This document shows positions 16,866 through 25,464 of a stretch of DNA of 64,000 nt, piece by piece. A program made the position numbers and the translations under genes. Source of the stretch: Sporosarcina limicola. Lineage in GTDB: Bacteria; Bacillota; Bacilli; Bacillales_A; Planococcaceae. Location: contig NZ_JADBEL010000014.1 in NCBI RefSeq assembly GCF_014873855.1, positions 40,247-104,246 on the forward strand, written 5' to 3'. The notes beneath the pieces are model-generated. The model worked only from the letters and a program-made list of their open reading frames with translations. It ran no database searches and was not told the origin of the DNA. Position 1 is the first letter of the stretch. The number at the start of each line of letters is the position of its first letter.

Positions 16866-17621
16866 TTACTTCGCAATCCAACCGCCATCCATTGGAATCA
16901 CTGTACCGTGAATATAATCAGCCGCTTGGCTTGCCAAGTACAATGTCAAGCCCGCTACTTCACTTGGTTGAGCCCATCGTCCTGCTGGTGTTTCCTTCGC
17001 AACCCACTTCGCAATTGCACCGTCCCCTTCAAAGTCCGCTTTGTTCATCGGCGTTTGAATGGCCCCTGGCGCAATCGCATTGACACGAATCCCCGCGCGG
17101 CAATAATCAGCATCGGTCTGTTTCGTATAGCCAATAACAGCATGCTTAGATGTTGTATAAGCCGCACCTCCCCCACCCGCAACAAGTCCCGCAATTGATG
17201 CCATATTCACAATGACCCCAGATTTCCGTTGTAGCATATAGGGTAAAATCGCATTCGTTACAACATACATGCCTTTTACATTCGTATCCATAATACGATC
17301 CCACAATGCTTCATCCGTTTCTAATGTTTTAGCGAATCCGTCTAAAATGCCGGCCGTGTTCAATAATATGTCGATGTGTTGAAACGTCGAAAGTGCCTGT
17401 TCTACAGCTTGTTTGACATCATCGCGCTTGCTGACATTCCCAACTATATAAGCAAAACGTGTGTCGTACTGCTCTTTTAATGACCGTAGTCCTTCCTCTT
17501 GCCTATCGAACGCAAAAACATTTGCCCCATTGTCTAGAAAAGCAATCGCTTGTGCTTGACCAATACCAGAAGCGGCCCCTGTTATAAAGACCGTTTGTCC
17601 ATCAAATTCTTCAAATTTCAT
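16866..17621 (-). CDS. SDR-family oxidoreductase (FabG-like)
   Basis: A 251-residue classical short-chain dehydrogenase. The cofactor motif TGAASGIG lies at about 14-21, NTAG at about 88-91, catalytic Ser in NMASIAG, and YTTSK at about 154-158, followed by IRVNAIAPGAIQTPM. Asp after the second strand (AFDRQ) suggests NAD(H) preference. The substrate cannot be told from sequence. It ends PMDGGWIAK, a normal family terminus, and lies 150 bases upstream of queT with its own leader between them, so the two are probably not coregulated. Confidence 0.85.
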   Translation of the reverse strand: MKFEEFDGQTVFITGAASGIGQAQAIAFLDNGANVFAFDRQEEGLRSLKEQYDTRFAYIVGNVSKRDDVKQAVEQALSTFQHIDILLNTAGILDGFAKTLETDEALWDRIMDTNVKGMYVVTNAILPYMLQRKSGVIVNMASIAGLVAGGGGAAYTTSKHAVIGYTKQTDADYCRAGIRVNAIAPGAIQTPMNKADFEGDGAIAKWVAKETPAGRWAQPSEVAGLTLYLASQAADYIHGTVIPMDGGWIAK

Positions 17622-17689
17622 ATGTTTTCCTCCATATAGAAAAAGCCCATGAATGACTCATGAGCCTATGTCCTATGTACTAAATCGGT

Positions 17690-17911
17690 TCAATCAACAA
17701 TGATCCAATCCTCCGCCAACAAATCACAAACCGTTGGGGTGAACATTGTGTAGCCCTCTCCTTCGACATCGATTAAAAAATAAGGGTTCAAGGATTTCCC
17801 AACATGCTCTCCAGCACCTACTAATATCACATACAATTCTGCGCCGCCCCAGCCACTGCGAATGACTTTCTCGCCAGCTTTTAAACGTGGTAAAATTTCT
17901 TCAAATGTCAT
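17690..17911 (-). CDS. DUF2829/Tad2-like protein
   Basis: A 73-residue protein showing the DUF2829 pattern: MTFEEILPRLKAGEKVIRSGW at the start and DLLAEDWIIVD at the end. Phage Tad2, of this family, binds and sequesters the cyclic ADP-ribose-type signal of Thoeris defence. Chromosomal homologues exist whose role is unknown. Start 17911 is eight bases after AAAGGTGG; the upstream start adds ten unlikely residues. There are no phage genes beside it, so it is either a lone moron gene or a host nucleotide-binding protein. Confidence 0.75.
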   Translation of the reverse strand: MTFEEILPRLKAGEKVIRSGWGGAELYVILVGAGEHVGKSLNPYFLIDVEGEGYTMFTPTVCDLLAEDWIIVD

Positions 17912-18126
17912 TTGTCTTCCACCTTTCGCACCACTCCTCAAAATAGAGGGTGTTTACATACTTGCATTATACACCAATCGAAAAAAGTAACCACCCTGTG
18001 CTGTCAACCAAGAAGCAGAGTCGTTACTCCCTGTTACACCTTATCTTTTTCCACAGGTCAACCACTATTTATTAAAAATCGGATATACTCCGATTGCCCT
18101 CATTTATTCGTGCTAGTACACCGTTG

Positions 18127-18627
18127 TCAAGCTCCTCCCCCTCCAGCCGCTGCAGCGCCCTGGGCAGCCTTCGCGCAATCAATTGCCACAACGAGTGCTA
18201 CGAGAAGTGGTTCCATTTCATCATCCGCAATTTGCAGCTGGTAGCTATCACCCCATGTGAACCACTTTTTGCTGACGGCGCCAATCAGTTTTCTATTTTG
18301 GTACACTTCGAAATTCATATCCCACCAATTCCCCCGTACTTCTATCCCAGCGGCATCAATTGTATAACGTGCTTTCAAAAAAGAAAACTCCTTTTTTATC
18401 ATCATCGTTTCTTGTCCATGTACGTCTACAAAGAAAGTCGGTAGAAAACTAAATACTTTTTTCGTAATCATCGCAACTTCCTGCCTGGCCGCATCCGTAA
18501 TAGAAAAAGTCTTCGGCATTTGCATGAAGCTTCCTTCCACAAAATACACTTCGTTCTCCAGCTCATCCTTCACCGAAAACTTGCCGCTCAGGCTCAATAC
18601 CTTTTGCTTGATGTATAACTGTCTCAT
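18127..18627 (-). CDS. yxjI: LURP-one/tubby-like protein (YxjI family)
   Basis: A 166-residue protein starting MRQLYIKQKVLSLSGKFSVKD, the start of the LURP-one-related family, built of a 12-strand beta barrel around a helix. Repeating strand pairs are visible (VYFVEGSFMQM, TFSITDAARQEVAMITKKV, YTIDAAGIEVRGNWWDMNFEVYQN in two pieces). The C-terminal hydrophobic helix is followed by an odd Ala/Gly tail. Start 18627 lies after GGGGGG. Related plant proteins affect pathogen responses; the bacterial role is unknown. The upstream gap to 18918 shows nothing clear. Confidence 0.8.
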   Translation of the reverse strand: MRQLYIKQKVLSLSGKFSVKDELENEVYFVEGSFMQMPKTFSITDAARQEVAMITKKVFSFLPTFFVDVHGQETMMIKKEFSFLKARYTIDAAGIEVRGNWWDMNFEVYQNRKLIGAVSKKWFTWGDSYQLQIADDEMEPLLVALVVAIDCAKAAQGAAAAGGGGA

Positions 18628-18918
18628 GCTAATCCCCCCTCGTATTGAAAGTCTATTTTCAGTCAATCTCTGTATCTTTTATACGTTACTGACGAAGAAA
18701 CGTTTCAATTTTCGGAGAATTTTCTTTTTAAGCGCCGCACATGTAGAACATACCAACACTCAAGCATACTTCCGTGCCAACACCGCTCTCCCACCCTGAC
18801 ATGTCCCAAATAATACGGATATACGACAACTTTGTTGTGGTGGAAGTATAAAATGTCCGCAGCACTCATTTCGGCACTAAGAAATCCCTATTTTCCCGAA
18901 CTCCATTCCGAATGTTAT

Positions 18919-19149
18919 CAGTAGAAACATTGGTCCACCTTTGGAAACGCTTGAGAAAATTATTGATGCGTTAGACATTTCAACTTTGGAGTTTTTCCAC
19001 TACCAGAGGCTGAATACTGTCACCGATATAACGAACAAAAAACTATTAATCGATATCCATCGAATGTTTTATTAGAACGCAATCTGGGAGAGATAAAATT
19101 TGTAGTGAACACGGCAAAAGAATTTTTGGATACAATCGATAATAAATAA
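18919..19149 (+). pseudogene. decayed partial copy of the BREX-side XRE regulator
   Basis: Nucleotide and protein similarity to 7160-7388 is plain: LETLEKIIDALDISTLEFFH and NTVTDITNKKLLIDIHR match the intact gene with few changes. The first HTH helices are missing and a one-base deletion after LLIDIHR shifts the frame. The match extends through the stop codon into the first bases of a similar terminator, so a segment containing gene end plus terminator was copied and then decayed, or a paralogous locus was lost. Confidence 0.88.
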
Positions 19150-19150
19150 G

Positions 19151-19207
19151 AAAAGTGCCCACCAAACGCCCCAGTTAGAGACTGGGACGTTTGGTGGGCA
19201 CTCTTTT
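19151..19207 (+). terminator. terminator after decayed XRE copy
   Basis: A long stem (AGTGCCCACCAAACG with CGTTTGGTGGGCACT, extended by CCAGT/ACTGG) and a T-rich end. It is similar in plan to the hairpin at 7390 but its arm sequence differs. Confidence 0.8.
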
Positions 19208-19404
19208 AGCAATTTACTGTTATTCTTGGCTTTCGTAGTGATAATCAAGTTAGCCACCACTGTTGCTGAGCTTTTAACTAGAACAAATTTAGCTTCCCAT
19301 TGATATGCGGTTGTAATGAATACGCCATGATGTAAATCGTGGAGCATCGCCTTACTACATAACAAAAAAGATGGACTCCCCCACTTTTCGGCATTATGCC
19401 AAAA

Positions 19405-19635
19405 CTAATCGGAAAGTCCATTTACATAAATACTATACGGTTTTGTATATGATTGAATCCACTTCTCAATATCTTCCATATCGGGCCTCGTTTCATAATT
19501 GGCTATTCGTAAGCAAAAATCATATAAGGTTCCACCAAATTGTTGAAATCCTGATCGATGTGCCATCACTATATCTTCTTTGTACAAATATACTATTTCA
19601 TTCATCGCCATGATTATGTCCGAGAAAGACGTCAC
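19405..19635 (-). CDS. unrecognised 76-residue protein, second of overlapping pair
   Basis: GTG start at 19635 overlaps the stop of the upstream ORF as GTGA, so translation is coupled. The sequence contains EIVYLYKEDIVMAHRSGFQQ, faintly like the N-terminus of Doc/Fic toxins (a helix with His before a GG pair), but the family core is absent. It could be a truncated toxin or an unrelated small protein. Codon structure is open and the C-terminus is tyrosine-rich. Confidence 0.5.
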   Translation of the reverse strand: MTSFSDIIMAMNEIVYLYKEDIVMAHRSGFQQFGGTLYDFCLRIANYETRPDMEDIEKWIQSYTKPYSIYVNGLSD

Positions 19636-19751
19636 AACAGGTCATGGTTGTCTTTTAGAGACTCCTGAAGAAGTGCTTCACGGAGCATGTCTCTACTTAT
19701 TTTCTGTTGGTACTTTTTTATTTTTTCTAACTCTTTTTTATTTTCAGCCAT
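19632..19751 (-). CDS. unrecognised 39-residue charged protein, first of overlapping pair
   Basis: A strong AAGGGAG site nine bases before ATG supports it. The peptide is helical and lysine/glutamate-rich (MAENKKELEKIKKYQQKISR, then a leucine-rich end). It overlaps the 76-residue gene by four bases. Size and arrangement resemble a small toxin-antitoxin or a phage early pair; no family is recognised. Confidence 0.55.
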   Translation of the reverse strand: MAENKKELEKIKKYQQKISRDMLREALLQESLKDNHDLL

Positions 19752-20045
19752 ATAATTTTCTCCCTTCAACTGACCGTTATTCAAGCTTTAGACAAATTTT
19801 TATTATCCGAATTCATACGGCCACCCCGTTCCAGACTATATGCCTATAGTCTACAGGTAGAACAGAATCTATACTTAATTTGACAAACAGCACGTTATCC
19901 TCTTAGGAAACACTCTTCAAATTGGAGTACCTAATTTATCATTTCGTTTTTTTAAGCTGCACAGGACTAAAGGTAAACCCCGCTTTCATTCTATTGTGTA
20001 TAATAAACAATAGCATTAGTAGTATTAAAGTTGGGGTGAGGACAT

Positions 20046-20846
20046 ATGAATCCAAATGAAAAACAGCAGGTTCATTTTATAGAAGATATCGATGACGATG
20101 AACTACAAGACCTTGTGTTAGAGGCGCAACGTGAAGCTCTTTCTAAAGAAGCACAAGAAAAAAGAAGTCAAAAAAAGAAGCGCCCGTTTCCAAAATGGTT
20201 GTTTTGGCTGATTTCGATCGTGATGGTCGTCAATACATTTGCGGTGATTTTTGAAGTTTATTCAATCCCAGCCATTGAATTTTTAAAAACTTCTGCGCGA
20301 TTGTCGTCGCAAACTGATATTGCTTCTTATAAAAAATCCGTTGTCGTTATATTGACCAAAGATAGTAAAGGAACAGGATTTTCCATTTCGAGTGATGGAA
20401 CCATTCTCACAAACTATCATGTCATCGAAGGGAACGATAAGGTAATGGTCACGTTTCCAGATGAAGGGCGTTTTACCGCCAAAGTAGTACATACCTATCC
20501 AGCGGTCGATCTTGCTGTATTAGAAATAAATGGTGAAGACTTGCCCTATTTGGAACTTGCTAAACAACCGGCCTATGAGGACAACGAACCCATTTATTTT
20601 ATCGGTAATCCGTTAAGCTTTACAAGCATCGCGAATGAAGGGACAATTATTGAATCTATCAAGTTAAAGGATTGGGAAGAACCTGTCATGATGATAAAGG
20701 CGCCTGTCTATCGAGGAAATAGCGGTAGCCCCGTACTAGATCGTAAGGGGCAGGTAATCGGCGTTGTGTTCGCTACGTTAGAGCATGAAACCCATGGAAA
20801 TGTCGGGTTATTTGTGCCTATTGATGCGTATTACCGCCAGCAATGA
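20046..20846 (+). CDS. membrane-anchored trypsin-like (HtrA/S1C) serine protease
   Basis: A 266-residue protein with a charged cytoplasmic N-terminus, one membrane segment (about 50-72, FWLISIVMVVNTFAVIFEV) and an outer S1C protease domain. The catalytic triad is visible: His125 in LTNYHVI, Asp155 in AVDLAVL, Ser226 in RGNSGSPV. No PDZ domain follows, so it is shorter than HtrA/DegP. Such proteins usually handle misfolded envelope proteins. RBS GGGGTGAGG precedes ATG. Its 3' end converges on the TetR gene. The 294-base gap upstream holds a TATAAT-like box near 20000 but no clear -35. Confidence 0.85.
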   Translation: MNPNEKQQVHFIEDIDDDELQDLVLEAQREALSKEAQEKRSQKKKRPFPKWLFWLISIVMVVNTFAVIFEVYSIPAIEFLKTSARLSSQTDIASYKKSVVVILTKDSKGTGFSISSDGTILTNYHVIEGNDKVMVTFPDEGRFTAKVVHTYPAVDLAVLEINGEDLPYLELAKQPAYEDNEPIYFIGNPLSFTSIANEGTIIESIKLKDWEEPVMMIKAPVYRGNSGSPVLDRKGQVIGVVFATLEHETHGNVGLFVPIDAYYRQQ

Positions 20847-20884
20847 AAATGGAGGTAATAGGGATTTGGAAGGGGGTTAGTTCC

Positions 20885-21457
20885 TCAATTACCTTTAGGC
20901 TCAATCCCAATATAAATAATCTCCCAAACCCATTTCGCCCATGCTTGATTATCCATTTTTAATGAAGTTGGTTTATTAATTGTATTAAACAAAAGATTCA
21001 CCAAAACATCGGTTGGAATTTCTTCTCTAATAACATTTGCTTGTTTTCCATTTTCAACAATATCTATGATCTTTTTGATGATATGCAAATGATCTTCAAT
21101 AAATGTTTGCTTCATCTTTGTCACCACATCAGAATCACTTTGCAATAATGGAATAATCCTAAGAATACTATGAATATGTGTATATTTGATCATTAATTCA
21201 ATCAGTTTGAGCAATTGTTCCTTCGCATCTTTATGTGCAACAATTGTCGATAGCTCATCTGTATAGTTCACCATTAATTCATTCATGTAATCGGCAATAA
21301 GATCATCTTTTGATGCGTAATATTCATATAATGTACTTCTACCAATTTCCAGTAATGTTGATAATGCTGAAAAGTTAAACCCTCCATAACCTTGTTCTAG
21401 GAGTAATTTTTCAGTTACTCTCATGAGTTCTGGCCGTTCTAATTTTTTCCGCTTCAT
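20885..21457 (-). CDS. TetR/AcrR-family regulator of the MMPL exporter
   Basis: A 190-residue repressor with a TetR DNA-binding domain (about 8-55: VTEKLLLEQGYGGFNFSALS, then GRSTLYEYYASKDDLI) and a helical ligand domain. It lies just downstream of an MMPL transporter on the same strand, 128 bases apart with a terminator between. Paired palindromes at the transporter promoter are its likely operators, so it probably represses the exporter until a drug or lipid-like ligand binds. Confidence 0.88.
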   Translation of the reverse strand: MKRKKLERPELMRVTEKLLLEQGYGGFNFSALSTLLEIGRSTLYEYYASKDDLIADYMNELMVNYTDELSTIVAHKDAKEQLLKLIELMIKYTHIHSILRIIPLLQSDSDVVTKMKQTFIEDHLHIIKKIIDIVENGKQANVIREEIPTDVLVNLLFNTINKPTSLKMDNQAWAKWVWEIIYIGIEPKGN

Positions 21458-21534
21458 TTTTTATCACCTAAAATAGAATTTACTCTTAATATAACACATT
21501 ATCCCCACCTATAAAGAAATCGATAAGTTTTTAT

Positions 21535-21573
21535 AAAAAAAAGAAGACTGATGGATAGACTCAGTCTTCTTTC
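21535..21573 (-). terminator. terminator after MMPL exporter gene
   Basis: An 11-bp perfect stem AAGAAGACTGA/TCAGTCTTCTT is followed on the minus strand by eight T residues. It separates the exporter from the TetR gene, so the latter needs readthrough or its own promoter (candidate AT-rich boxes near 21480-21500). Confidence 0.88.
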
Positions 21574-21584
21574 TAATAGTGATC

Positions 21585-23765
21585 TCATTTCGATGATGTC
21601 ACTTTTTGCGGCCAAAGAGCCCATTTATCCAATTTCACCATTAGCGCTGGTACTAAAATTGTTCGAACTAAGAATGTATCGATTAATACACCAACAGCGA
21701 CTGTGAAACCGAACATAAATAGCTCAAGGATTGGTTGGGTCATGAGCACGGCAAACGTTGCGGCTAAAATAATACCTGCTGATGAAATGACACCACCTGT
21801 ACGGGCCAATCCTAATTCAACTGCTTTCTTAATTGGGTGTTTTTTCGCTTCTTCCTTAATGCGAGAAATAAGCATTATATTATAGTCGACACCCAATGCG
21901 ACTAGGAAAATAAACGAATACAGTGGAATCCGATAACTCATCGCATCGTAGTTAAATACATTTTTGAACATAAAGATACTAAATCCTAATGCGGCAAAGT
22001 AAGATAAAATAATTGTTGCCATCATATAGATTGGTGCAATGAGTGACTGCGATTGAAAACCAAGTAGAATGGTAATAAGTAACGTAATTGCAATGACAAC
22101 AACTACTGTATCACGGTCATTGACGGCTCTTGTGTCAGCTTGTTTCGCCGTTTCGCCTGCAAAATACAAGCTCGTTTGTTCAAATCCCGCTTTTGAGAGT
22201 AGCTTTTCGTCATTGTCACGCAAAACGTTTAAGTGATCCATAGTTTCTACATCATAAGGATTACCAGTAAAAACGATACTTAACTTTGCTGTTTTCTCAT
22301 CATCTGTTAACCAGAATCCTTTACCAAACGCTGCTATATCAGGGTTGGATAAGTCTGGTGTGACATTTTCCACGCCCTCTTTTGCAAGAATTTCTTTTCT
22401 GAGATTCGCCAGGTGTTCAACATTTAGTTTATCTTTCCCCTCAACAATTACCGTTGTCATCGCTAATTCACCGGGAGCAAAGTTCTTCTCAAGTACTTCG
22501 AATCCTTGTCTTGATTCCATATCTTCTGGAAAAGATTTAATCAGGTTAAAAGAATATTCATTCGTGGTGACATTTAATGACACAATAATTAAAAGGATGG
22601 CAACGACAGAGCCACTTATTATTGGTCGTTTTGTGACAGTTGCGGCAAGTTTGTCCCAAAAGCCAGGTTTCATCTTTTCAGCGGACCCTAATTTGGGGAT
22701 ATATGGCCAAAATGATTTACGACCAAAGAGCACAAATAGGGCAGGTAATAAGGTTAAGCCACCTAGTAAAATAAAAACGAGCGCAATCGAGAACACTGGT
22801 GCAAAGTTGCGATACGGCTCAAATACTGCTGCAAAGAGTACGAGCATTGCGGCAATCACTGTTGTGCCGCTAAAGAAAATTGGCTCGCTTACTTTCTCCA
22901 TTGCAAGTGTCATCGCTTTATGTTTATCCTCATGTAACCGTAATTCCTCTCTAAATCGAGAAACGATGAATAAAGCATAATCGGTAATCACTGCTAAAAG
23001 AAGAATCGACATAATGGATACCGATTGACTTTCAATTCCCATCCCATTCTTGCCAAACATGCCAATTACCCGGTCAACAACTTGATAAATAAGACCCGCA
23101 CCTAATAATGGAACAAGGGCAATAATTGGGGAGCGGTAAATGACAATTAAGATGACAAAGATTAAGCCGACTGTCCCTAATAATAAAACAAGGTCAGCAC
23201 TCGCAAATATGGCGATCATATCCGAGACGATACCCGCTGGACCTGTGATTTTTAATTCGAGGTCTTTGTTCTCTTTTAACTCTTTATTAGCAATACTGTT
23301 GATGTCTTTAATTGTTGTGTTGATTACTTTTCGTTCAAGTCCATCTTTTAAGTTAACGGGTAATATGAATGTAGTTTTATTCTTAGATATAAAAGTAGAT
23401 TTAAGTTCTTCACTAAATTCATAGACAGGAATAACTTCTTTCACACCAGTTAACGAAGCTGTCTCTAATTTTTCATTGATTCCATCAATCTGTTTTAAAT
23501 CCTGGTCTGTTAATCCGTTTTCATTATGAAAGACTAGGATTGCAGGGACCCCAATCTCTCCTTTAAAGTGTATTTGTAATTTATTCTCGGCAACCATTGA
23601 TTCGGCATCATCTGGAAGCCCGGTATTATTAATACTCGTAGCATAATCTTTTGCACCTGATGAAAGTCCGCTTACTGCAATAGCTAAGAGAATCCAAATA
23701 AGGACAGTCCATTTCGCACCTTTTTTACTACTTGCAGCTGCTGTTAGTTTATTGATGAATGTAAA
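21585..23765 (-). CDS. MMPL/RND-family exporter (YdfJ-like)
   Basis: A 726-residue membrane transporter with two similar halves of six membrane segments each: a single helix near the N-terminus, an outer domain, then five helices, and the same again. RND features are seen, such as ITDYALFIVSRFREEL in the first half and ALGVDYNIMLISRIKEE in the second, both with an Asp-Tyr pair typical of proton relay. Such proteins export lipids or hydrophobic drugs with proton motive force. A TTG start at 23765 after AGAGGTGGG fits better than the long upstream frame, which crosses the promoter and operators. Regulation by the adjacent TetR protein is likely. Confidence 0.85.
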   Translation of the reverse strand, partial: FTFINKLTAAASSKKGAKWTVLIWILLAIAVSGLSSGAKDYATSINNTGLPDDAESMVAENKLQIHFKGEIGVPAILVFHNENGLTDQDLKQIDGINEKLETASLTGVKEVIPVYEFSEELKSTFISKNKTTFILPVNLKDGLERKVINTTIKDINSIANKELKENKDLELKITGPAGIVSDMIAIFASADLVLLLGTVGLIFVILIVIYRSPIIALVPLLGAGLIYQVVDRVIGMFGKNGMGIESQSVSIMSILLLAVITDYALFIVSRFREELRLHEDKHKAMTLAMEKVSEPIFFSGTTVIAAMLVLFAAVFEPYRNFAPVFSIALVFILLGGLTLLPALFVLFGRKSFWPYIPKLGSAEKMKPGFWDKLAATVTKRPIISGSVVAILLIIVSLNVTTNEYSFNLIKSFPEDMESRQGFEVLEKNFAPGELAMTTVIVEGKDKLNVEHLANLRKEILAKEGVENVTPDLSNPDIAAFGKGFWLTDDEKTAKLSIVFTGNPYDVETMDHLNVLRDNDEKLLSKAGFEQTSLYFAGETAKQADTRAVNDRDTVVVVIAITLLITILLGFQSQSLIAPIYMMATIILSYFAALGFSIFMFKNVFNYDAMSYRIPLYSFIFLVALGVDYNIMLISRIKEEAKKHPIKKAVELGLARTGGVISSAGIILAATFAVLMTQPILELFMFGFTVAVGVLIDTFLVRTILVPALMVKLDKWALWPQKVTSSK

Positions 23766-23785
23766 CAATTTCCCACCTCTTATTC

Positions 23786-23799
23786 CGACATATGTGTCG
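23786..23799. promoter_or_regulatory. operator 2 for TetR repressor, in exporter leader
   Basis: The palindrome CGACATATGTGTCG lies between the promoter and the start codon. It shares the pattern CCGACAyATGTGTCrA with operator 1, centre-to-centre 59 bases. Confidence 0.75.
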
Positions 23800-23830
23800 A
23801 GTTTGGCCAAAAAAAATAGCCTCATGAGCA

Positions 23831-23859
23831 ATATTAACTGACTCCGACACATGTGTCAA
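23831..23859 (-). promoter_or_regulatory. exporter promoter overlapped by operator 1
   Basis: On the minus strand, TTGACA (23859-23854), a 17-base spacer and TAATAT (23836-23831) form a good sigma-A promoter. The perfect palindrome GACACATGTGTC at 23846-23857 covers the -35 box and the spacer, where a bound repressor would block RNA polymerase. Confidence 0.8.
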
Positions 23860-24109
23860 CGCGAGGAGTTACTAAATTTTGTCTAATTAGTGGTATTTAC
23901 ATTCCTTCTTATTCTAGCTACTAGCATAGATTTTCATTTATTGGAAAATAGGAAACTCTTGAAAACCAGAAGCATGTCACTTGGCATGCAAGACAATGAT
24001 ATTACCGCAATTAAATGGAAACAAAGAATTTGTGGTAAAATTACTTTATGAAAAAGGTCGTGATTAATTCATAATAAGTCCAGTTGCATTATGTAAGGAG
24101 GAAGAGAGA

Positions 24110-25081
24110 ATGGAAATATTTTTGTATTTTGGAGCTGTTGTTCTTATTACGATGAGCATTAGTTTAGGTGCCAAATTAATTTATCGAGTGATGGGTCGAA
24201 AATACTTCTATTCAAAGAAATTGACTGCTCCGCCTTATGCAGACCTAGAAACGAAGCGACTTTTCCAACAATTTAATCGTGCTTGGTCTGGTAAATTTGA
24301 GAAAACAGTGAATGAGCGAATGAAGCAAGTGAAGCGCAACCTAACAAATAGTGAACTGCGAGAGCGATGGTATGAGCTCAAAAAGTTTCTTTTTTTAGCG
24401 GGTATCTCGAAAGGACTTCCGATGTTTTCTAGAGAGGTAGACGAGTTATGGCACTTCTTTTTAGAAGAAAAAGAGCTGTACAATGGATTTTGTATAGATT
24501 TCATTGGTGAACAAATTAAACATCACCCTCATGAAACGCCAAAACATCTTCCGAATGAACGTGCTTGGTTTGACTTGTTATATCTATCTTTTTTTAATGT
24601 TACCTCTCACACGTATCTGTGGGGTGAATTTATACAGAACAAGAAAGAACATGCAAAGTGGACAGCGCATATATTGAATGATTCTGAGGGGATCTGTAAG
24701 TCATTTGGAAGACATTCATCCAATGCAGCATCCGTTCTTACGTTGACTGCCTTTCTGAAATTTGCTAGGAAGCAATTGATGCAAACAGACGGAATTCAAG
24801 CGAATCGTGTTCAGCGATCAGACGGCTATTGGTATGGCACTGCATTGTTTTCGTTATATGGATGTAACATAGTCTATGAGGAAATTAAAAAAGAGTACAG
24901 CACTACTTATTCAGATGGATCTGGAAGCTTTGCAACTACCTCTTATCAAGATGAAGAATGGAAAGAAATCATCACCGATGTGAATGGATTTGAAGTGGGA
25001 ACGGATGCCGGTACTTCTTCTGGTGGAGGGGATTCCGATTCAGGAAGTAGCTGTAGCTCATGTAGTGGCTGTTCCTCGTAG
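24110..25081 (+). CDS. membrane protein with WH/HHP domain and Ser/Cys/Gly tail
   Basis: A 323-residue protein: one N-terminal membrane segment (about 3-24), a helical middle, and the block SREVDELWHFFLEEKELYNG with FCIDFIGEQIKHHP (about 108-142). That block matches the core of the glycine-rich-domain-containing (GRDP-like) family, with conserved Asp, Trp-His and His-His-Pro. The C-terminus is GGGDSDSGSSCSSCSGCSS, as in some TIGR04222-like membrane proteins. Function unknown; the cysteine tail may bind metal or form disulfides. RBS AAGGAGGAAG. Stands alone with its own terminator. Confidence 0.65.
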   Translation: MEIFLYFGAVVLITMSISLGAKLIYRVMGRKYFYSKKLTAPPYADLETKRLFQQFNRAWSGKFEKTVNERMKQVKRNLTNSELRERWYELKKFLFLAGISKGLPMFSREVDELWHFFLEEKELYNGFCIDFIGEQIKHHPHETPKHLPNERAWFDLLYLSFFNVTSHTYLWGEFIQNKKEHAKWTAHILNDSEGICKSFGRHSSNAASVLTLTAFLKFARKQLMQTDGIQANRVQRSDGYWYGTALFSLYGCNIVYEEIKKEYSTTYSDGSGSFATTSYQDEEWKEIITDVNGFEVGTDAGTSSGGGDSDSGSSCSSCSGCSS

Positions 25082-25104
25082 CGTTGCAAATGGAATAAAT
25101 TTGA

Positions 25105-25150
25105 ATAAAAAAACGCCTTCTACGATGATTAGTCGCGGAAGGCGTTTTTT
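25105..25150. terminator. bidirectional terminator
   Basis: AAAAAACGCCTTC pairs with GAAGGCGTTTTTT around a 16-base loop, with A- and T-runs on either side. It serves the membrane-protein gene on the plus strand and probably the DUF1540 gene on the minus strand. Confidence 0.88.
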
Positions 25151-25217
25151 CAATCACAAAGTGATTTCTTTCGGATGACACCAAGGCTCGAAGAAGTCAT
25201 AAATACTTCAAATTGAT

Positions 25218-25373
25218 TCAATCCTTTGGACCAAATGTTTTACAATCCGTTTCTTCACTACTGTTTGCCTGTTTGCCTTTCTGACTAACAACATAAATGG
25301 ATTTCGCGTTGCATTTGTTTCCAGGATCCCAAAACTTACAGTTGTTCACTTCACAGAGAATTTCTTGAGCCAT
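25218..25373 (-). CDS. DUF1540 small cysteine protein
   Basis: A 51-residue protein with the DUF1540 pattern CEVNNCKFWDPGNKCNAKSI and the later TDCKTF. The four conserved cysteines probably bind a metal. It is common in spore-forming Firmicutes; function unknown. Start 25373 follows AAGGAGGTG; an in-frame upstream extension to 25439 is not supported. Confidence 0.88.
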   Translation of the reverse strand: MAQEILCEVNNCKFWDPGNKCNAKSIYVVSQKGKQANSSEETDCKTFGPKD

Positions 25374-25464
25374 AGTATCACACCTCCTTTTTGTTAGGAT
25401 GAACAAATTAAGAGGAATGATACTCATTTTCATGTACAACTATCTACTTAGAGCTACCGTCAGC

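Noticed and set aside
19072..19365. Minus-strand 97-codon ORF with HGVFITTAYQW
   Set aside because: It runs through the terminator and the antisense of the decayed XRE copy, has no ribosome site and shows no consistent family match.
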